Shown: piece after piece, positions 41,614-50,999 of the stretch | Layout: each line of letters begins with the position of its first letter | Position numbering within the stretch: the stretch's first letter is position 1 | DNA from: JAIEOG01 sp964519985 | GTDB taxonomy: Bacteria; Bdellovibrionota; FAC87; UBA2466 | Assembly: GCA_964519985.1 (NCBI GenBank) | Contig: CAZFMF010000015.1 | Location: 11,541-75,540, forward strand | Direction of reading: 5' to 3' | DNA length: 64,000 bases | Notes under the pieces: generated by a model | Databases searched by the model: none | What the model was told of the DNA's origin: nothing | Seen by the model: the letters and a program-made list of their open reading frames with translations, nothing else | Made by a program: the position numbers and the translations under genes

Positions 41614-41637
41614 TTTCACTCCGGGTCCGGAGTGAAA
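41614..41637 (+). terminator. Hairpin TTTCACTCCGG-GT-CCGGAGTGAAA
   Basis: An 11-bp perfect stem lies 11 bases after the protease stop. It is also a variant of the dispersed palindrome (ACTCCGG/CCGGAGT). A moderate A-rich tail follows, with no T run. Confidence 0.55.
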
Positions 41638-41728
41638 CATAAACAAAAACTAGTTCATATGCTGATTGAATCTCTCTTTATTCAACGTTAAACTCTTCAA
41701 ATAATTTCCCAACAATTTGGAGACCCAA

Positions 41729-42403
41729 ATGAAACATCTAGTATTGGTGGTTGGTATTTCCCTGTTTTCTTTGAGTGCGTGGTCGATCGATCGCGATGTG
41801 ACGCTCAATCAGGACGGGGGGTCGGTTTTGTTCACGCTCACGTCGACCTCACCCAGCGCTTCTAACAGTCTCTCTAAGCCGTTTTTTGGAGACTTGCCGA
41901 TTGTGTTCACCTATTCCCAGCCGGCGCGCGAGCAGTGTCCGACGACGTTTTCGTACTTTGTGAAGACCAACGGCCACTATCTGACCACCTGGAACCTAGG
42001 GCTCAATTGGGGCGGCAGCGGCACATACAACTATCAAGAGGGCACTTCGACGGAAAATATCGGCGGATCTCTCAGTTACAACGCGCAGAGTATCACCGTG
42101 AACTACGGAAAGTACTATGAGTCCGGAACCGGAACGCTCGGAAGCATGTACAATCGCGTTTTTGATTTTGGCGCGGTGAATAAGACCTATACCAACGTTT
42201 TAACTCCGTCCTTTTCCGTTACAAAAGTGGGCGACAGCGGTTGCGGCAGCAATCTGATGTGCATGGCCTGGGCCGACTGTGAAATCGTGTTGGAAACATC
42301 CGGCACGGCCTCGGAGAATGTCTCCACCACCCCGGTCAACATCAACCTGCAGTTCGACATGGATTACAGCTATTCAAAGGTCGAACGAATCAATTCCTTC
42401 TAA
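41729..42403 (+). CDS. Secreted hypothetical protein
   Basis: The ATG at 41729 follows GGAG eight bases upstream. The 224-residue product starts MKHLVLVVGISLFSLSAWSIDRD, a Sec signal, and is a serine/threonine/tyrosine-rich beta protein (YFVKTNGHYLTTWNLGLNWGGSGTYNYQ, SSLSYNAQSITVNYGKYYESG) with cysteines at EQCPTTF, GDSGCGSNLMCMAW and ADCEIV. It may be an exposed beta-sandwich. No family is recognised. A strong terminator follows. Confidence 0.65.
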   Translation: MKHLVLVVGISLFSLSAWSIDRDVTLNQDGGSVLFTLTSTSPSASNSLSKPFFGDLPIVFTYSQPAREQCPTTFSYFVKTNGHYLTTWNLGLNWGGSGTYNYQEGTSTENIGGSLSYNAQSITVNYGKYYESGTGTLGSMYNRVFDFGAVNKTYTNVLTPSFSVTKVGDSGCGSNLMCMAWADCEIVLETSGTASENVSTTPVNINLQFDMDYSYSKVERINSF

Positions 42404-42412
42404 TCGGAAACA

Positions 42413-42451
42413 GGGGGCAGCGGCGTTTGACTCGCCGGCTGCCCCCTTTTT
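42413..42451 (+). terminator. Rho-independent terminator
   Basis: GGGGGCAGCGGCG pairs with CGCCGGCTGCCCCC with one bulged base, followed by TTTTT. It ends the gene at 41729. Confidence 0.88.
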
Positions 42452-42454
42452 CAA

Positions 42455-42469
42455 TCCGGCGCCGGAGTG
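42455..42469. repeat. Palindromic intergenic repeat variant (TCCGGCGCCGGA core)
   Basis: The 12-bp core TCCGGCGCCGGA with AGT on its right is one change from the full ACTCCGGCGCCGGAGT palindrome. It follows the terminator directly. Confidence 0.65.
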
Positions 42470-42556
42470 ATTCCCGAATGGCTCAAGCTCCCTATCGTGC
42501 GCGGTTCAGCCGCATTCGATTCGCTATCTCCAGCGGCTTCTGCTAATAGCCATTGA

Positions 42557-44425
42557 ATGCATTTTCTGGCTGTCTTTTGGCTCCTCGCTTCGACCGCATG
42601 GGCATCTCCCTCGGCCGAAAAGCTTGCCGCCGAAATAGACCAAGAAATCGAACGGGTTCGCGAGAGCAAAGGCCTTCCCGTTGCGGCTTCGGCCAAGCTG
42701 CCGGAATTCACTCGGCGGGCCTATTTCGATTTTCTAGGTCGGCCCCCCACCCATCAAGAGTCTTCGGTGTTCAGTGCCCTTCCGAATGGAAAGGCCCACC
42801 AGGCAATATGCTCGACCGTCACCCAAGGTGCCGAATTTGATGCCTACTGGGCGATGGTCTGGCGGACTTGGCTTGAGAAACCCGATCGGGGCGAAGAGTT
42901 CGTCCGTGATTTGGAGTACGAGTTCGATTACGCCCGATCCTTGAAGGAGGTTTCTTATCGGCTGAAGGTGTTCCTACGAAACATCTTGCATTCGGGTAAG
43001 GCGGCGCTTCTGGCGGTCTACCGCGGAGACTTGATAGAGGATCCAGACGGGGAAGAGATTAGACGAAACGAGAGATTTTTCGAATTCGCGCCGCTTATCG
43101 ACAAAGTGGGACGGACATTCCTTGGAACTCGAGTTGGGTGCGTCCGATGCCACGATGACTATTTACGCCAAGAGTTGGAAACCTCCGATTACGAGGGTAT
43201 TCGCTCCGCACTCAAATACTGGCAGTACAATCAGAGATTTTCGAGGGGGGTTCACGGTTTAGGGCTCGCTCCGGAATCGGAACTCCCGGCGGAATTGCGC
43301 GAATTGCCCGACCCGGGGCCGCACCGACTTTTGCCCACCGACGCCCATGACCGTACGGTGCATGGGTTTATTTCGCGGGTGGTTGAAAACCCTCGCCTTT
43401 CGCACGCTCTAGTTCACCGTTTTTGGAACCACCTCTTTGGAAGGTCGCTCAGTTGGCCACGCGTTTACGACGACCTTCCCCTCGAAGTGCCATCGCATCC
43501 CGAATACGGAGCGCTGATCGCCAGGGTCTCCGAGCGTTTTAGCCAGCTTGATTTTCGTCAGGATGTCTTACTCGAAGCGCTTTGTTTGACGAGTGCTTAC
43601 GGGCGCTCCGGCCAGGAAGATATCGGCTTTGATGATTATTCTTCCATGCCCCTTAAGCCCAAGACCGAGGAACAGCTGGTCGCTCATATCCTGGCGGCGC
43701 ATCGAACCGAGGATATCGAATACCGCGAAATCCTGAAACAAGCGGACTTCCTGTTCTTGGTCGTTTCGGGTTGGACGTACAAAGTCGGAGAGGACCGGCT
43801 CGAGGATCCTCGGACATTCAACAGTCGCGTCGATCGGATGTTCGGTGAAGAATGGCAAAGGCTTTACGTCGATCCGACTACGCGAAGCATTGCCGGCGAG
43901 AATCCAAAGTGGAATGCCGATGCCGTAAAAAAGGCGTTCTGGGCAGTGTTGGGCAGAGACGCTAACTCCGGCGAGATTGCCAAACTACTAAAAGTCATTC
44001 GGCCCCCCTCCATTGCAACCCAACCGGAGATTCTTTTGGAAATCGCGTTAGAGATGGCCAGAGTTTTGCCGCAGCCGCCCGCGGAAATGGAGCTGCAGGT
44101 GCGCTTAAACCATCTGTTGATTGATATTTTCCCGCTGGCGCATACCCGTCGAGTTCCGTATTACGCTCGTTTACCCGATGAAGAGACAAGGGCCGCCGGC
44201 GTTCGAAAACGCTTTAAAAACGAAACCGTTCGCGATCTCGAACGCGCCGCGGAAATTGCATTCCAACAGGCATACCCTCGCTACTGGTACGACTGGAAAG
44301 ATCGCAAGAACACCTTGCTAAAGTATGCCCGAAGATTTCAGTGGAAGCTTTCTCCGGACGGCCACGCGATTCAGGACCTCGTTTGGGCCCTGTCCAACAG
44401 TTCAGAGTTCCTGACGGTTCCCTAG
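42557..44425 (+). CDS. DUF1549/DUF1553 protein with a haem-type CxxCH
   Basis: The 622-residue product starts MHFLAVFWLLASTAWASPSA, a Sec signal. Residues about 30-230 fit DUF1549: FTRRAYFDFLGRPPTHQES, FLGTRVGCVRCHDDYLRQEL (CVRCH near residue 195). Residues about 270-360 fit the DUF1553 start: LVHRFWNHLFGRSLSWPRVYDDLPLEVPSHPEYGALI and LLEALCLTSAYGRSGQ. The pair is best known from Planctomycetes cytochrome-linked proteins of unknown function, so a copy in this background is unusual. The gene is alone. Confidence 0.82.
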   Translation: MHFLAVFWLLASTAWASPSAEKLAAEIDQEIERVRESKGLPVAASAKLPEFTRRAYFDFLGRPPTHQESSVFSALPNGKAHQAICSTVTQGAEFDAYWAMVWRTWLEKPDRGEEFVRDLEYEFDYARSLKEVSYRLKVFLRNILHSGKAALLAVYRGDLIEDPDGEEIRRNERFFEFAPLIDKVGRTFLGTRVGCVRCHDDYLRQELETSDYEGIRSALKYWQYNQRFSRGVHGLGLAPESELPAELRELPDPGPHRLLPTDAHDRTVHGFISRVVENPRLSHALVHRFWNHLFGRSLSWPRVYDDLPLEVPSHPEYGALIARVSERFSQLDFRQDVLLEALCLTSAYGRSGQEDIGFDDYSSMPLKPKTEEQLVAHILAAHRTEDIEYREILKQADFLFLVVSGWTYKVGEDRLEDPRTFNSRVDRMFGEEWQRLYVDPTTRSIAGENPKWNADAVKKAFWAVLGRDANSGEIAKLLKVIRPPSIATQPEILLEIALEMARVLPQPPAEMELQVRLNHLLIDIFPLAHTRRVPYYARLPDEETRAAGVRKRFKNETVRDLERAAEIAFQQAYPRYWYDWKDRKNTLLKYARRFQWKLSPDGHAIQDLVWALSNSSEFLTVP

Positions 44426-44447
44426 CATTCGCGGAGCGCGGTCTGAG

Positions 44448-45500
44448 TTAGTTCGCGGGATTAGAATCCGGATCGCTACCGCCGGTGAGTTCTTCAAACG
44501 TCACGGCCTTGGGCGGCTCGGCCGCCGCTTCTTTTTTGCGCGGGCGACGGCGATTGGCGGCTTGGAAAGCTTCCAGCGCTTCTTGATTCGCTTCGGCAAT
44601 TTCGCGATGGAGTGCCGACGCATAAACTTCTTTCGGCGCGTGGTCCGCGTTTTGGATCATCGAATCGATTTCACCCAGCATCGGATCCGTGCCGTCGTCG
44701 AGGGCGGCCTCTTCACCGGCTCCGGCCGAGCCTTTCATCGGCGCGAGGAACTTATCGAGCCCTTCTTCCATGCGTTTTTGCGGATCTTCGGTATCTCCCT
44801 CGAGCTGCCTCAACTCGGAAAGCGGCGGAAGTTCGGCGGTCGATGCGAGGCCAATCACTTCGAGAAACTTGTGCGTCGTGCCGTACTGCACCGGGCGCCC
44901 GGGCACTTCGGCTTTGCCGGCCATGCGTACCAGCCCGCGTTCAATCAGCGTGCGCAAAAGGTGCGAACTATCAATGCCGCGGACCTGATCGATTTCGGCG
45001 CGCGTGATCGGTTGCCGGTAGGCAATGATCGAAAGCACTTCGAGGGCGGAGCGGCCCAGACGGAACGGTTTGCTGGCTTGAAAGCGGCGAATGAACTCCG
45101 CATTTTCCACCTTGGTCACAAAGTGGTAGCCGCCTTGCGCTTTGCGCAGCATGAAGCCGCGATCGGGTTCGGCGTAGCGGGCCTGAATCTGGTCAATGGC
45201 CACTTGGAGCTGATCGTTATTCGGGCAAGGGTCGCCAAAGGCCTCACGCAGCCGATCGAAGCTCGCGGGACGTTCGGCCGCAAAGAGAATCGCTTCTACC
45301 GCCGAAACAAACGGAATGGCCTCCATCAAGAACGGAGCGTTAGACTTCGCCTTTTCCTTTGGCTCTTTCTCGACCGCCTGGGCGACTTCTTCTAACTGTT
45401 CGTCGGAATGGGCTTGGACTTCGGCCTCGGGTTCCGGAGCGACTTCAGCTTCGGCTTCCGCTTCTTGCGTTTCCAGCTCTTCGTTTTCCAAGTCCGACAT
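44448..45500 (-). CDS. scpB: Segregation and condensation protein ScpB
   Basis: ScpB is the winged-helix kleisin partner of ScpA and SMC in chromosome condensation and segregation. The core lies at about residues 60-235: FVSAVEAILFAAERPASFDRLREAF, VTKVENAEFIRRFQASKPFRLGRSALEVLSIIAYRQPITRAEIDQVRGIDSSHLLRTLIERGLV, and PVQYGTTHKFLEVIGL. At 350 residues it is much longer than the usual 180-200: an acidic glutamate/alanine N-terminal arm and a charged helical C-terminal arm flank the core. It lies nine bases after scpA in one operon. Confidence 0.92.
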   Translation of the reverse strand: MSDLENEELETQEAEAEAEVAPEPEAEVQAHSDEQLEEVAQAVEKEPKEKAKSNAPFLMEAIPFVSAVEAILFAAERPASFDRLREAFGDPCPNNDQLQVAIDQIQARYAEPDRGFMLRKAQGGYHFVTKVENAEFIRRFQASKPFRLGRSALEVLSIIAYRQPITRAEIDQVRGIDSSHLLRTLIERGLVRMAGKAEVPGRPVQYGTTHKFLEVIGLASTAELPPLSELRQLEGDTEDPQKRMEEGLDKFLAPMKGSAGAGEEAALDDGTDPMLGEIDSMIQNADHAPKEVYASALHREIAEANQEALEAFQAANRRRPRKKEAAAEPPKAVTFEELTGGSDPDSNPAN

Positions 45501-45509
45501 ACTTTTCCC

Positions 45510-46376
45510 TTAGTACTGATCCAGTAATCCGTAGTTGAGCTCTTCCATGGAGCGTTGAGCGCGGATCTGCATCGGCCCAAAATTCTCGGTTTGAATGATA
45601 TCCACAAATTTTAATTTCGCGAGCTCCAAGACGGCCAAGAAGCTGACAATGACTTCATGAGTTAGTAGGTCCGCCGGCAGCAGCTTTGTGAACTCCACAA
45701 TTTCGGCGGCGTTGAGCAGGTCGCGCAGTTGGATGACCTTTTCACGGATCGACACGCGATCGGTTTCGATCTGGATCGGCGGTCGATGCGTCCGATCGAT
45801 CGAAGTCTTCAGGGCTTTGAGCAGGTCGAAGGCATCCACCGAATCAATCGGGGCATCCAGCAATGATTCGACGGGAATGATATCGCTCAGCGCCCCGGCC
45901 GGACGGCCGTAAACATCGCGACCGAGCCAAATCGACGTATCGATTTGTTGCGCGGCGAGTTTGTAGCGCTCGTACTCCAATAACTGAGCGACCAGTGGAA
46001 TGCGCGGGTCATCGGCTTCCGTCTCTTCACTGGGCAGCAGCGTGACGGATTTCAGGAACATCAGGGTGGAGGCCATCACCATGAACTCTCCGGCCAGATT
46101 GAAATCGAGTTGCTGCAGGATTTGCAGGTGCTCGAGGTAACTCTGGCAGATGCGGGTGATCGGAATATCGTAAATATTAACCTGCTCTTTACGGATCAAA
46201 TGCAGCAGCAGATCGAGCGGGCCTTCGAAGCAAGGAAGGCTGACCCGGTAGTCCCCTTCGGAACGGTTCGAAGCCGCCGCGGCCACCGCCGAAGGATCGG
46301 CGGCGAGGGCTTTTTCGATAATGTCTTCGGTGGCGATTTGGGGCAGCCCTGCCGATGGGACCGCGTCTAATTCCAT
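45510..46376 (-). CDS. scpA: Segregation and condensation protein ScpA
   Basis: The 288-residue kleisin links the two SMC heads and binds ScpB. The characteristic block YRVSLPCFEGPLDLLLHLIRKEQVNIYDIPITRICQSYLEHLQ (about residues 45-88) is seen, then LAGEFMVMASTLMFLKSVTLLP, and the C-terminal winged helix VSFLAVLELAKLKFVDIIQTENFGPMQIR. The N-terminal 40 residues are an extra variable arm. scpB follows after nine bases. The gene begins 15 bp from the end of the large clan-CD-like gene, on the same strand. Confidence 0.92.
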   Translation of the reverse strand: MELDAVPSAGLPQIATEDIIEKALAADPSAVAAAASNRSEGDYRVSLPCFEGPLDLLLHLIRKEQVNIYDIPITRICQSYLEHLQILQQLDFNLAGEFMVMASTLMFLKSVTLLPSEETEADDPRIPLVAQLLEYERYKLAAQQIDTSIWLGRDVYGRPAGALSDIIPVESLLDAPIDSVDAFDLLKALKTSIDRTHRPPIQIETDRVSIREKVIQLRDLLNAAEIVEFTKLLPADLLTHEVIVSFLAVLELAKLKFVDIIQTENFGPMQIRAQRSMEELNYGLLDQY

Positions 46377-46391
46377 GGGCCATTTATATCA

Positions 46392-49300
46392 TCATTGCGG
46401 CTGAGCGGGAAACTCAGCATATCGGTATCGGTTCTGCCAAAAAGGGCCTTCTAAATTTACCCCGTAGTCCCACCAAACCGGCGGCCAGTGGGCGAAGATT
46501 CCGACCAAGCGCTTGCCCATCATCTGGGCGGATTCTTGCACCGACACCATTTCTTCTTTCCACGGGGCGCCCTCTTGGTCTTCACCCGCCCATTCCGCAT
46601 CTTCGAGATTCAATGGGGTAACCGGCAGGATGATCTGCGGACGATCCACGGTGGTGGGTCTAAAGCTCTCTATCTGGGCGTGATGAGAAACGGCGCCGAG
46701 GGTGGAATCCAGACCCATGAGTATTCGGGTCGATGCGTCAATCGCTCCGCCGTTGACGAGCCAGGTATCCCCCAAGGCCTGGATAAATTTTTCTCCCACC
46801 TGGGTGCCCTCGCCCGCATCCTTATCTAGGTTTGCGCCGACCAAGCAGGCAAACAGACGTAATCGGGCATCGGGCGCGAAGATACGACGGGCTTGGGTCT
46901 TCAACGACTCCGCGTTTTGGGTCAACCAGAAGATATCGATCCAGCCGTCCCCCTGAATGAGTTTTCCGTGTTCGGGTGGCGCGCCAATGGCGGCGGTATA
47001 GAGCCGGCCCGGCCGGCCGTGGGTCGAAATCTTCAGGTAGCGTACCGGCCCGTGCTTCTCGCGGTGGTGGGCTAAGACCGTCATCAGGTGTTCGGGGCTC
47101 TGAAAGGTATAGGTGTAGAGCTTCTTTCCGTACTTCAACACTTCTTGACGGTTGGAGTAGGGGGCAAGGGAACCGGCGTAGAGAAAGTAATCCGCGGGTT
47201 GGAAGCCGACCAGGATCACCGCCGTTTCGTCGTTCTTCAGATCCGGCAGCGGGTGGGCTTCGGCCGTCTTGTTCAGGTAGCGGCTGTCCAAATTCGTGTA
47301 GCTGAAAAGGGCCGCTTCGGTGAGCAGCAGGAAATCCGTCGTGGCGTAGGTTAGGCCTTTTGCGACCGTCATCATCGTGCCCACGAGTCCCGGATGGGTG
47401 TAGTAGTACTCTTTTAACGATTTGAACTGACGGAACTGCCCGATGAAGCGTGGGATTTCGCCGCGCACGATCGTAGCCGGTCCGATCGCGTCCTCGAACG
47501 CCGGTCCATTGGTCGCCACGCCGCGCTGGTAGTAAACGAGGTTTTCATTCAGTGCCAGCAGTCCCATCGCCACATTCACGAGCCCTTTTCGGCGAATGTC
47601 CGCGGCGGAAACCTCTATCCCCTCGCGCCGCATATCGGCGGCAATCGCTTCCGCATTGTAGAGGAGGTAACTGCCGTACACCGTGCCGCCGCCAGCCAGT
47701 AAGACGCCCGCGGAGTATTGGATCTGGGCAAGCTGTCGCATTCCGGCTTGGCCCAAACGGCCCATCGCCGTCGAGGCGGGAGCGCCGCCGATCATTGGGC
47801 GCGGCGAAAGCGATAGAATCAGTAGCGCGTCGAAGGCGGTGTCCATGTTGACCAGCCCTTTGACACCTTTGATCTTGGCCCGATCGGCAATATCCAACGC
47901 CGCCGTCGAGATCACGAGGGTCTTTGCGCCGATCACGGTCACCGTCGTCATCGCGGCCAAAGTGACGGGCATCGCCGCCGCGCTGCCACCGCCGGTGAAC
48001 GGGATGGCAATGGCTTCGACCGCGAGCAAAACACTCAGGCCCACGACTTTCGCGTTGTGTCGGTTCAACCACGCGCGGCGAATGCCCACGCGACGTTCCA
48101 GTTTCAAAGCCTTGCGAACTTCGGCGTAGTCGGCGCTGAGCATGAAGGGTTGGCCGGCCTCCATGCGCATCATTCCGCGTCGCCAGGCCTCGCGGTAGAA
48201 GGGCGCCGAACCCGAGCGATCTAGGATCGCTTCCGCGGTATAGAGGGTCAGGGTTTGGAGGTAGTGGGTCGAGTGATGAAATCGCTCCAAAACACCGGCG
48301 CGCATATTCGCTTCGAGGGTCTTGGCGGTGCGTTCGAACGAGAGGGCCATTCCATCCAACATCGCCAGCGTGTCGCGCTTGTTGCCCGTTTCCCAGGACT
48401 GCAAAAAGGTTTCGTTTTCGAGGTAGCTCTTGCGGATCTCGGGGATCCATTCCTTCATCGCCCGCAAACGCGCAACCAGGTTTTCTTGCACCCGATCGGG
48501 AGCGGTGTAGAGAATGAGATCGGGTTCGTTTTCATTGAGCTGATGGTCCTCGATGAGTTGAGTCGTCAGCGTGCGAAATTCACCGAAGGCGGCTTCGTAC
48601 GCTTCCGAATGGGTGGCGGTGAGTAAGGCTTCGAGTGCGGCCTTCACTTCCACTTTTTCCGATGCCGAAATCCGATCGCTGCGCAGCATTGCCAACGCCA
48701 TCGAGCGCAGTTGAGCGTAGTGCCATAGGTGGCGTCCGTCCCAAGTTTCGGCGAGTTTGCCGAAGGCGATTCCCAGGGCGAGGGCCACGCGATCATTGGA
48801 CCCTTGTTCGTCGTTGTTGGCCGCACTCGCCATCGCATCGCGAAGGGCCTGGGCAGCCTTTAAGTAGTCAGTCTTTCGCTCGGGCTCGAGGTTAGCCAAA
48901 AGTTCTAGACGCAGGACCGCTCCGCGCAGCGACTGGCTACGTTTTTGGAGTAAGATTTTTTTCTGTGCCTCCCGCGTGGCGAATTCCACTTCCCGTAGAT
49001 GGGGGAGAAAGGCGTCGCGTTCGGATTGCGTTTTTAGCGCGGCACTGCCGAGCGCGTCCAACATCTGATCCGCTTTGGCCTGGGCCGCAACCAGTTCGGC
49101 CGACAAAGGTTTGCCGGCTTCGTTCAAACCTTTGAGGCGGCTAAAGGCCAAGTAGTCGGTGAGGGCGAGGTATTTGAGGCTCGCGCTCTTGATCGATTCT
49201 TCGTCCGACTTGCCCGTGAGTTGACCTTTCAGGTCACGTGTCAGGTTTAAGAGTCGACCGAGTTTGTTAGGCGCAATCGTTCCCTGGTGCACCGCCTCTC

Positions 49301-49439
49301 GAAACGCGCCATCGAGTGCCTCGATTTCATGTTCGACGAGTGCCTTTGCCCACTCTTGGGGCGAAAGGTCCTGCGCAAAAACGGTGGATACACTGATGGC
49401 AACGAAGAGAAAAAGCCGATACCCCAAACCAACCCCCAA
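46392..49439 (-). CDS. Large exported protein with hydrophobic hairpin and clan-CD-like C-terminus
   Basis: The 1015-residue product starts at a TTG (exact start uncertain) with a Sec signal ending VFAQDLSP. Residues about 20-420 form a charged helical region. From about 460 to 640 come several hydrophobic segments (VVGLSVLLAVEAIAIPF, AAMPVTLAAMTTVTVIGAKTLVIS, YSAGVLLAGGGTVYGSYLLY), a possible membrane hairpin. The end (about 770-940) shows YLKISTHGRPGRLYTA with a His-Gly pair and RLRLFACLVGANLDKDAGEGTQVGEKFIQALG with the Cys, like DUF4347/C80-type clan-CD folds. It may be a secreted toxin or envelope protease. Its neighbours scpAB are unrelated. Confidence 0.6.
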   Translation of the reverse strand: MGVGLGYRLFLFVAISVSTVFAQDLSPQEWAKALVEHEIEALDGAFREAVHQGTIAPNKLGRLLNLTRDLKGQLTGKSDEESIKSASLKYLALTDYLAFSRLKGLNEAGKPLSAELVAAQAKADQMLDALGSAALKTQSERDAFLPHLREVEFATREAQKKILLQKRSQSLRGAVLRLELLANLEPERKTDYLKAAQALRDAMASAANNDEQGSNDRVALALGIAFGKLAETWDGRHLWHYAQLRSMALAMLRSDRISASEKVEVKAALEALLTATHSEAYEAAFGEFRTLTTQLIEDHQLNENEPDLILYTAPDRVQENLVARLRAMKEWIPEIRKSYLENETFLQSWETGNKRDTLAMLDGMALSFERTAKTLEANMRAGVLERFHHSTHYLQTLTLYTAEAILDRSGSAPFYREAWRRGMMRMEAGQPFMLSADYAEVRKALKLERRVGIRRAWLNRHNAKVVGLSVLLAVEAIAIPFTGGGSAAAMPVTLAAMTTVTVIGAKTLVISTAALDIADRAKIKGVKGLVNMDTAFDALLILSLSPRPMIGGAPASTAMGRLGQAGMRQLAQIQYSAGVLLAGGGTVYGSYLLYNAEAIAADMRREGIEVSAADIRRKGLVNVAMGLLALNENLVYYQRGVATNGPAFEDAIGPATIVRGEIPRFIGQFRQFKSLKEYYYTHPGLVGTMMTVAKGLTYATTDFLLLTEAALFSYTNLDSRYLNKTAEAHPLPDLKNDETAVILVGFQPADYFLYAGSLAPYSNRQEVLKYGKKLYTYTFQSPEHLMTVLAHHREKHGPVRYLKISTHGRPGRLYTAAIGAPPEHGKLIQGDGWIDIFWLTQNAESLKTQARRIFAPDARLRLFACLVGANLDKDAGEGTQVGEKFIQALGDTWLVNGGAIDASTRILMGLDSTLGAVSHHAQIESFRPTTVDRPQIILPVTPLNLEDAEWAGEDQEGAPWKEEMVSVQESAQMMGKRLVGIFAHWPPVWWDYGVNLEGPFWQNRYRYAEFPAQPQ

Positions 49440-49587
49440 ATGAAACCCTATGTCCTCATTAACGGTTTGGATGCGGGATGTCTATGCGGGTTTCTATTGC
49501 GGTGCAGCACAGAGATCTATGTCACGCAGCGGCTTGACGAAAATGACGAAAGGGGCGGAACCTTTGTTCCGGAAATGGGGGGTCATC

Positions 49588-49986
49588 TTGAAAACATTCG
49601 TATCAATCATCACTTTATCGTTTTGTGCGCTCGTCGCGCGGCCTTCGAGCGCATCGGCCCCGAAATTGCCGGCTGACGTACTGGCCATGGAAGCCGTCAA
49701 GCTCGCAATTAAGCAGGGATCGGATGCCGGGATCAACGCACGGGTGAAGGACCTCGAAGCGAAGAAACTCAAGCGCGATCGCCACACGGAATCGGCCGTG
49801 CTGGGACGCCAGTGCGGCTTTGCGGGCTGCGACACCGTGTTTCTAGTCACCGAATCCTACAGCTCCAGCAGTTCAAACATGGAAACCGAAGTCGTGGCGG
49901 TGGTGGTGACGGTCAACGATACGCTGCAATCCTCGCGCATCGTAAAAACGCTAGATGATAAACAGATCGTCGAACTTAAGCACTAG
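49588..49986 (+). CDS. Small secreted protein (start uncertain)
   Basis: A TTG at 49588, with a G-rich Shine-Dalgarno-like run ahead, starts a textbook Sec signal (MKTFVSIITLSFCALVARPSSASA), so it is preferred over ATG 49450 or 49543. The mature part of about 110 residues has ADVLAMEAVKLAIKQGSDAGINARVKDL, a Cys pair in GRQCGFAGCDTVFL, and a beta-rich end (TEVVAVVVTVNDTLQSSRIVKTL). Its function is unknown. It overlaps the convergent trpS stop by four bases. Confidence 0.55.
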   Translation: MKTFVSIITLSFCALVARPSSASAPKLPADVLAMEAVKLAIKQGSDAGINARVKDLEAKKLKRDRHTESAVLGRQCGFAGCDTVFLVTESYSSSSSNMETEVVAVVVTVNDTLQSSRIVKTLDDKQIVELKH

Positions 49987-50999
49987 ATGACGGGCTGACG
50001 CGGCGGCCAGAGTTTCATGATCTGCCAAACTTCATCCATGGTTTGGACGGCGACCTTGCGGGCTTTATCGCGGCCTTTGCGTAAGACCTCTTCGAGGTAG
50101 GCGGGGTCTTTTTCGAGTTCTTTGCGGCGTTTGAGGATCGGCTCCTGCCATTGCACGATCGTTTCGGCCAGTGCGGCCTTATCGTCCCCACACCCAAGGA
50201 CCGCACTTCGGCAGTCGCGATCGACTTCGGCGATGCGTTCGGGGGTGCTAAAGAGTTGGTGATACGTGAAGACGGGGCAGTTTTCGGGGTGGCCGGGATC
50301 ATCGCGGCGCGGGCGCTGGGGATCGGTGAGCATCGATTTCACGCGTTTGCGGATGGAACTCGGATCGTCCGCCAAATCCAACGTATTGCCGTAGCTCTTG
50401 CTCATCTTGCGCCCATCGAGCCCCGGGAGTTTCGGCGTCGGTGTCGTCAACGCGCTGAACTCGGGAAAAACTTCTTTCTTATAGGTGGAGTTAAACCGTC
50501 GGATCAGTTCGCGGCCCATTTCGAGGTGCGGTTTCTGATCTTCGCCGACCGGCACTTTGGTGCTTTTGTAGAGGCAAACATCTACCGTTTGCAGTACGGG
50601 ATACGAAAGCAGGCCGAGACTATTCGTGTTCTTCTCACCCAGCTGCTCTTTCATTTCCTTGTAAGTGGGATTGCGTTCTAGCCAGCCCACACTGGTCAGC
50701 ATTCCCAGCAGCGTGGCGAGTTCGGCGTGTTCGGGGATGCTCGATTGCACGAAGACGGTGGCTTTATCGGGGTCCACGCCGACCGCCAGCCAGTCTAATA
50801 AAACTTCGCGCGTGTATTGGCCGAGATCGAGTTTAGAAAGATCGCCGGTGGTCAACGCGTGCAAGTCTGCAATCATGAAAAAGCAATCGTGGGTCTCTTG
50901 CAGCTTCAGGTAGTTTACGAGCACGCCAAAGTAATGGCCGATGTGCAGGCGACCCGTTGGCCGCATTCCGCTGAAAACGCGCTCGGGAAATTTTGCCAT
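49983..50999 (-). CDS. trpS: Tryptophanyl-tRNA synthetase
   Basis: This class I synthetase charges tRNA-Trp. The HIGH motif appears as GRLHIGHYFG (residues 16-25) after FSGMRPTG, and KMSKS as GLDGRKMSKSYGNTLDL. VGEDQKPHLEMGRELIRRFN and YPVLQTVDVCLYKSTKVPVGEDQ match the catalytic fold of bacterial TrpRS. Length (338) is normal. The ATG shares one base with the TAA of htpX (TAATG), so translation is probably coupled. It is the second gene of an htpX-trpS operon, which is an unusual pairing. Confidence 0.95.
   Translation of the reverse strand: MAKFPERVFSGMRPTGRLHIGHYFGVLVNYLKLQETHDCFFMIADLHALTTGDLSKLDLGQYTREVLLDWLAVGVDPDKATVFVQSSIPEHAELATLLGMLTSVGWLERNPTYKEMKEQLGEKNTNSLGLLSYPVLQTVDVCLYKSTKVPVGEDQKPHLEMGRELIRRFNSTYKKEVFPEFSALTTPTPKLPGLDGRKMSKSYGNTLDLADDPSSIRKRVKSMLTDPQRPRRDDPGHPENCPVFTYHQLFSTPERIAEVDRDCRSAVLGCGDDKAALAETIVQWQEPILKRRKELEKDPAYLEEVLRKGRDKARKVAVQTMDEVWQIMKLWPPRQPVI

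Noticed and set aside
43970..43982. Another copy of the ACTCCGGCG half-site
   Set aside because: It lies inside the DUF1549/1553 coding sequence with no inverted partner, so it is a chance match.
44562..45395. 277-codon plus-strand frame
   Set aside because: It runs antisense through scpB, whose family motifs are strong. The frame is a by-product of the GC-rich codon pattern.
47545..48450. 301-codon minus-strand frame
   Set aside because: It lies in another frame inside the 1015-residue gene and is rich in arginine, proline and glycine, as shadow frames in GC-rich DNA are.
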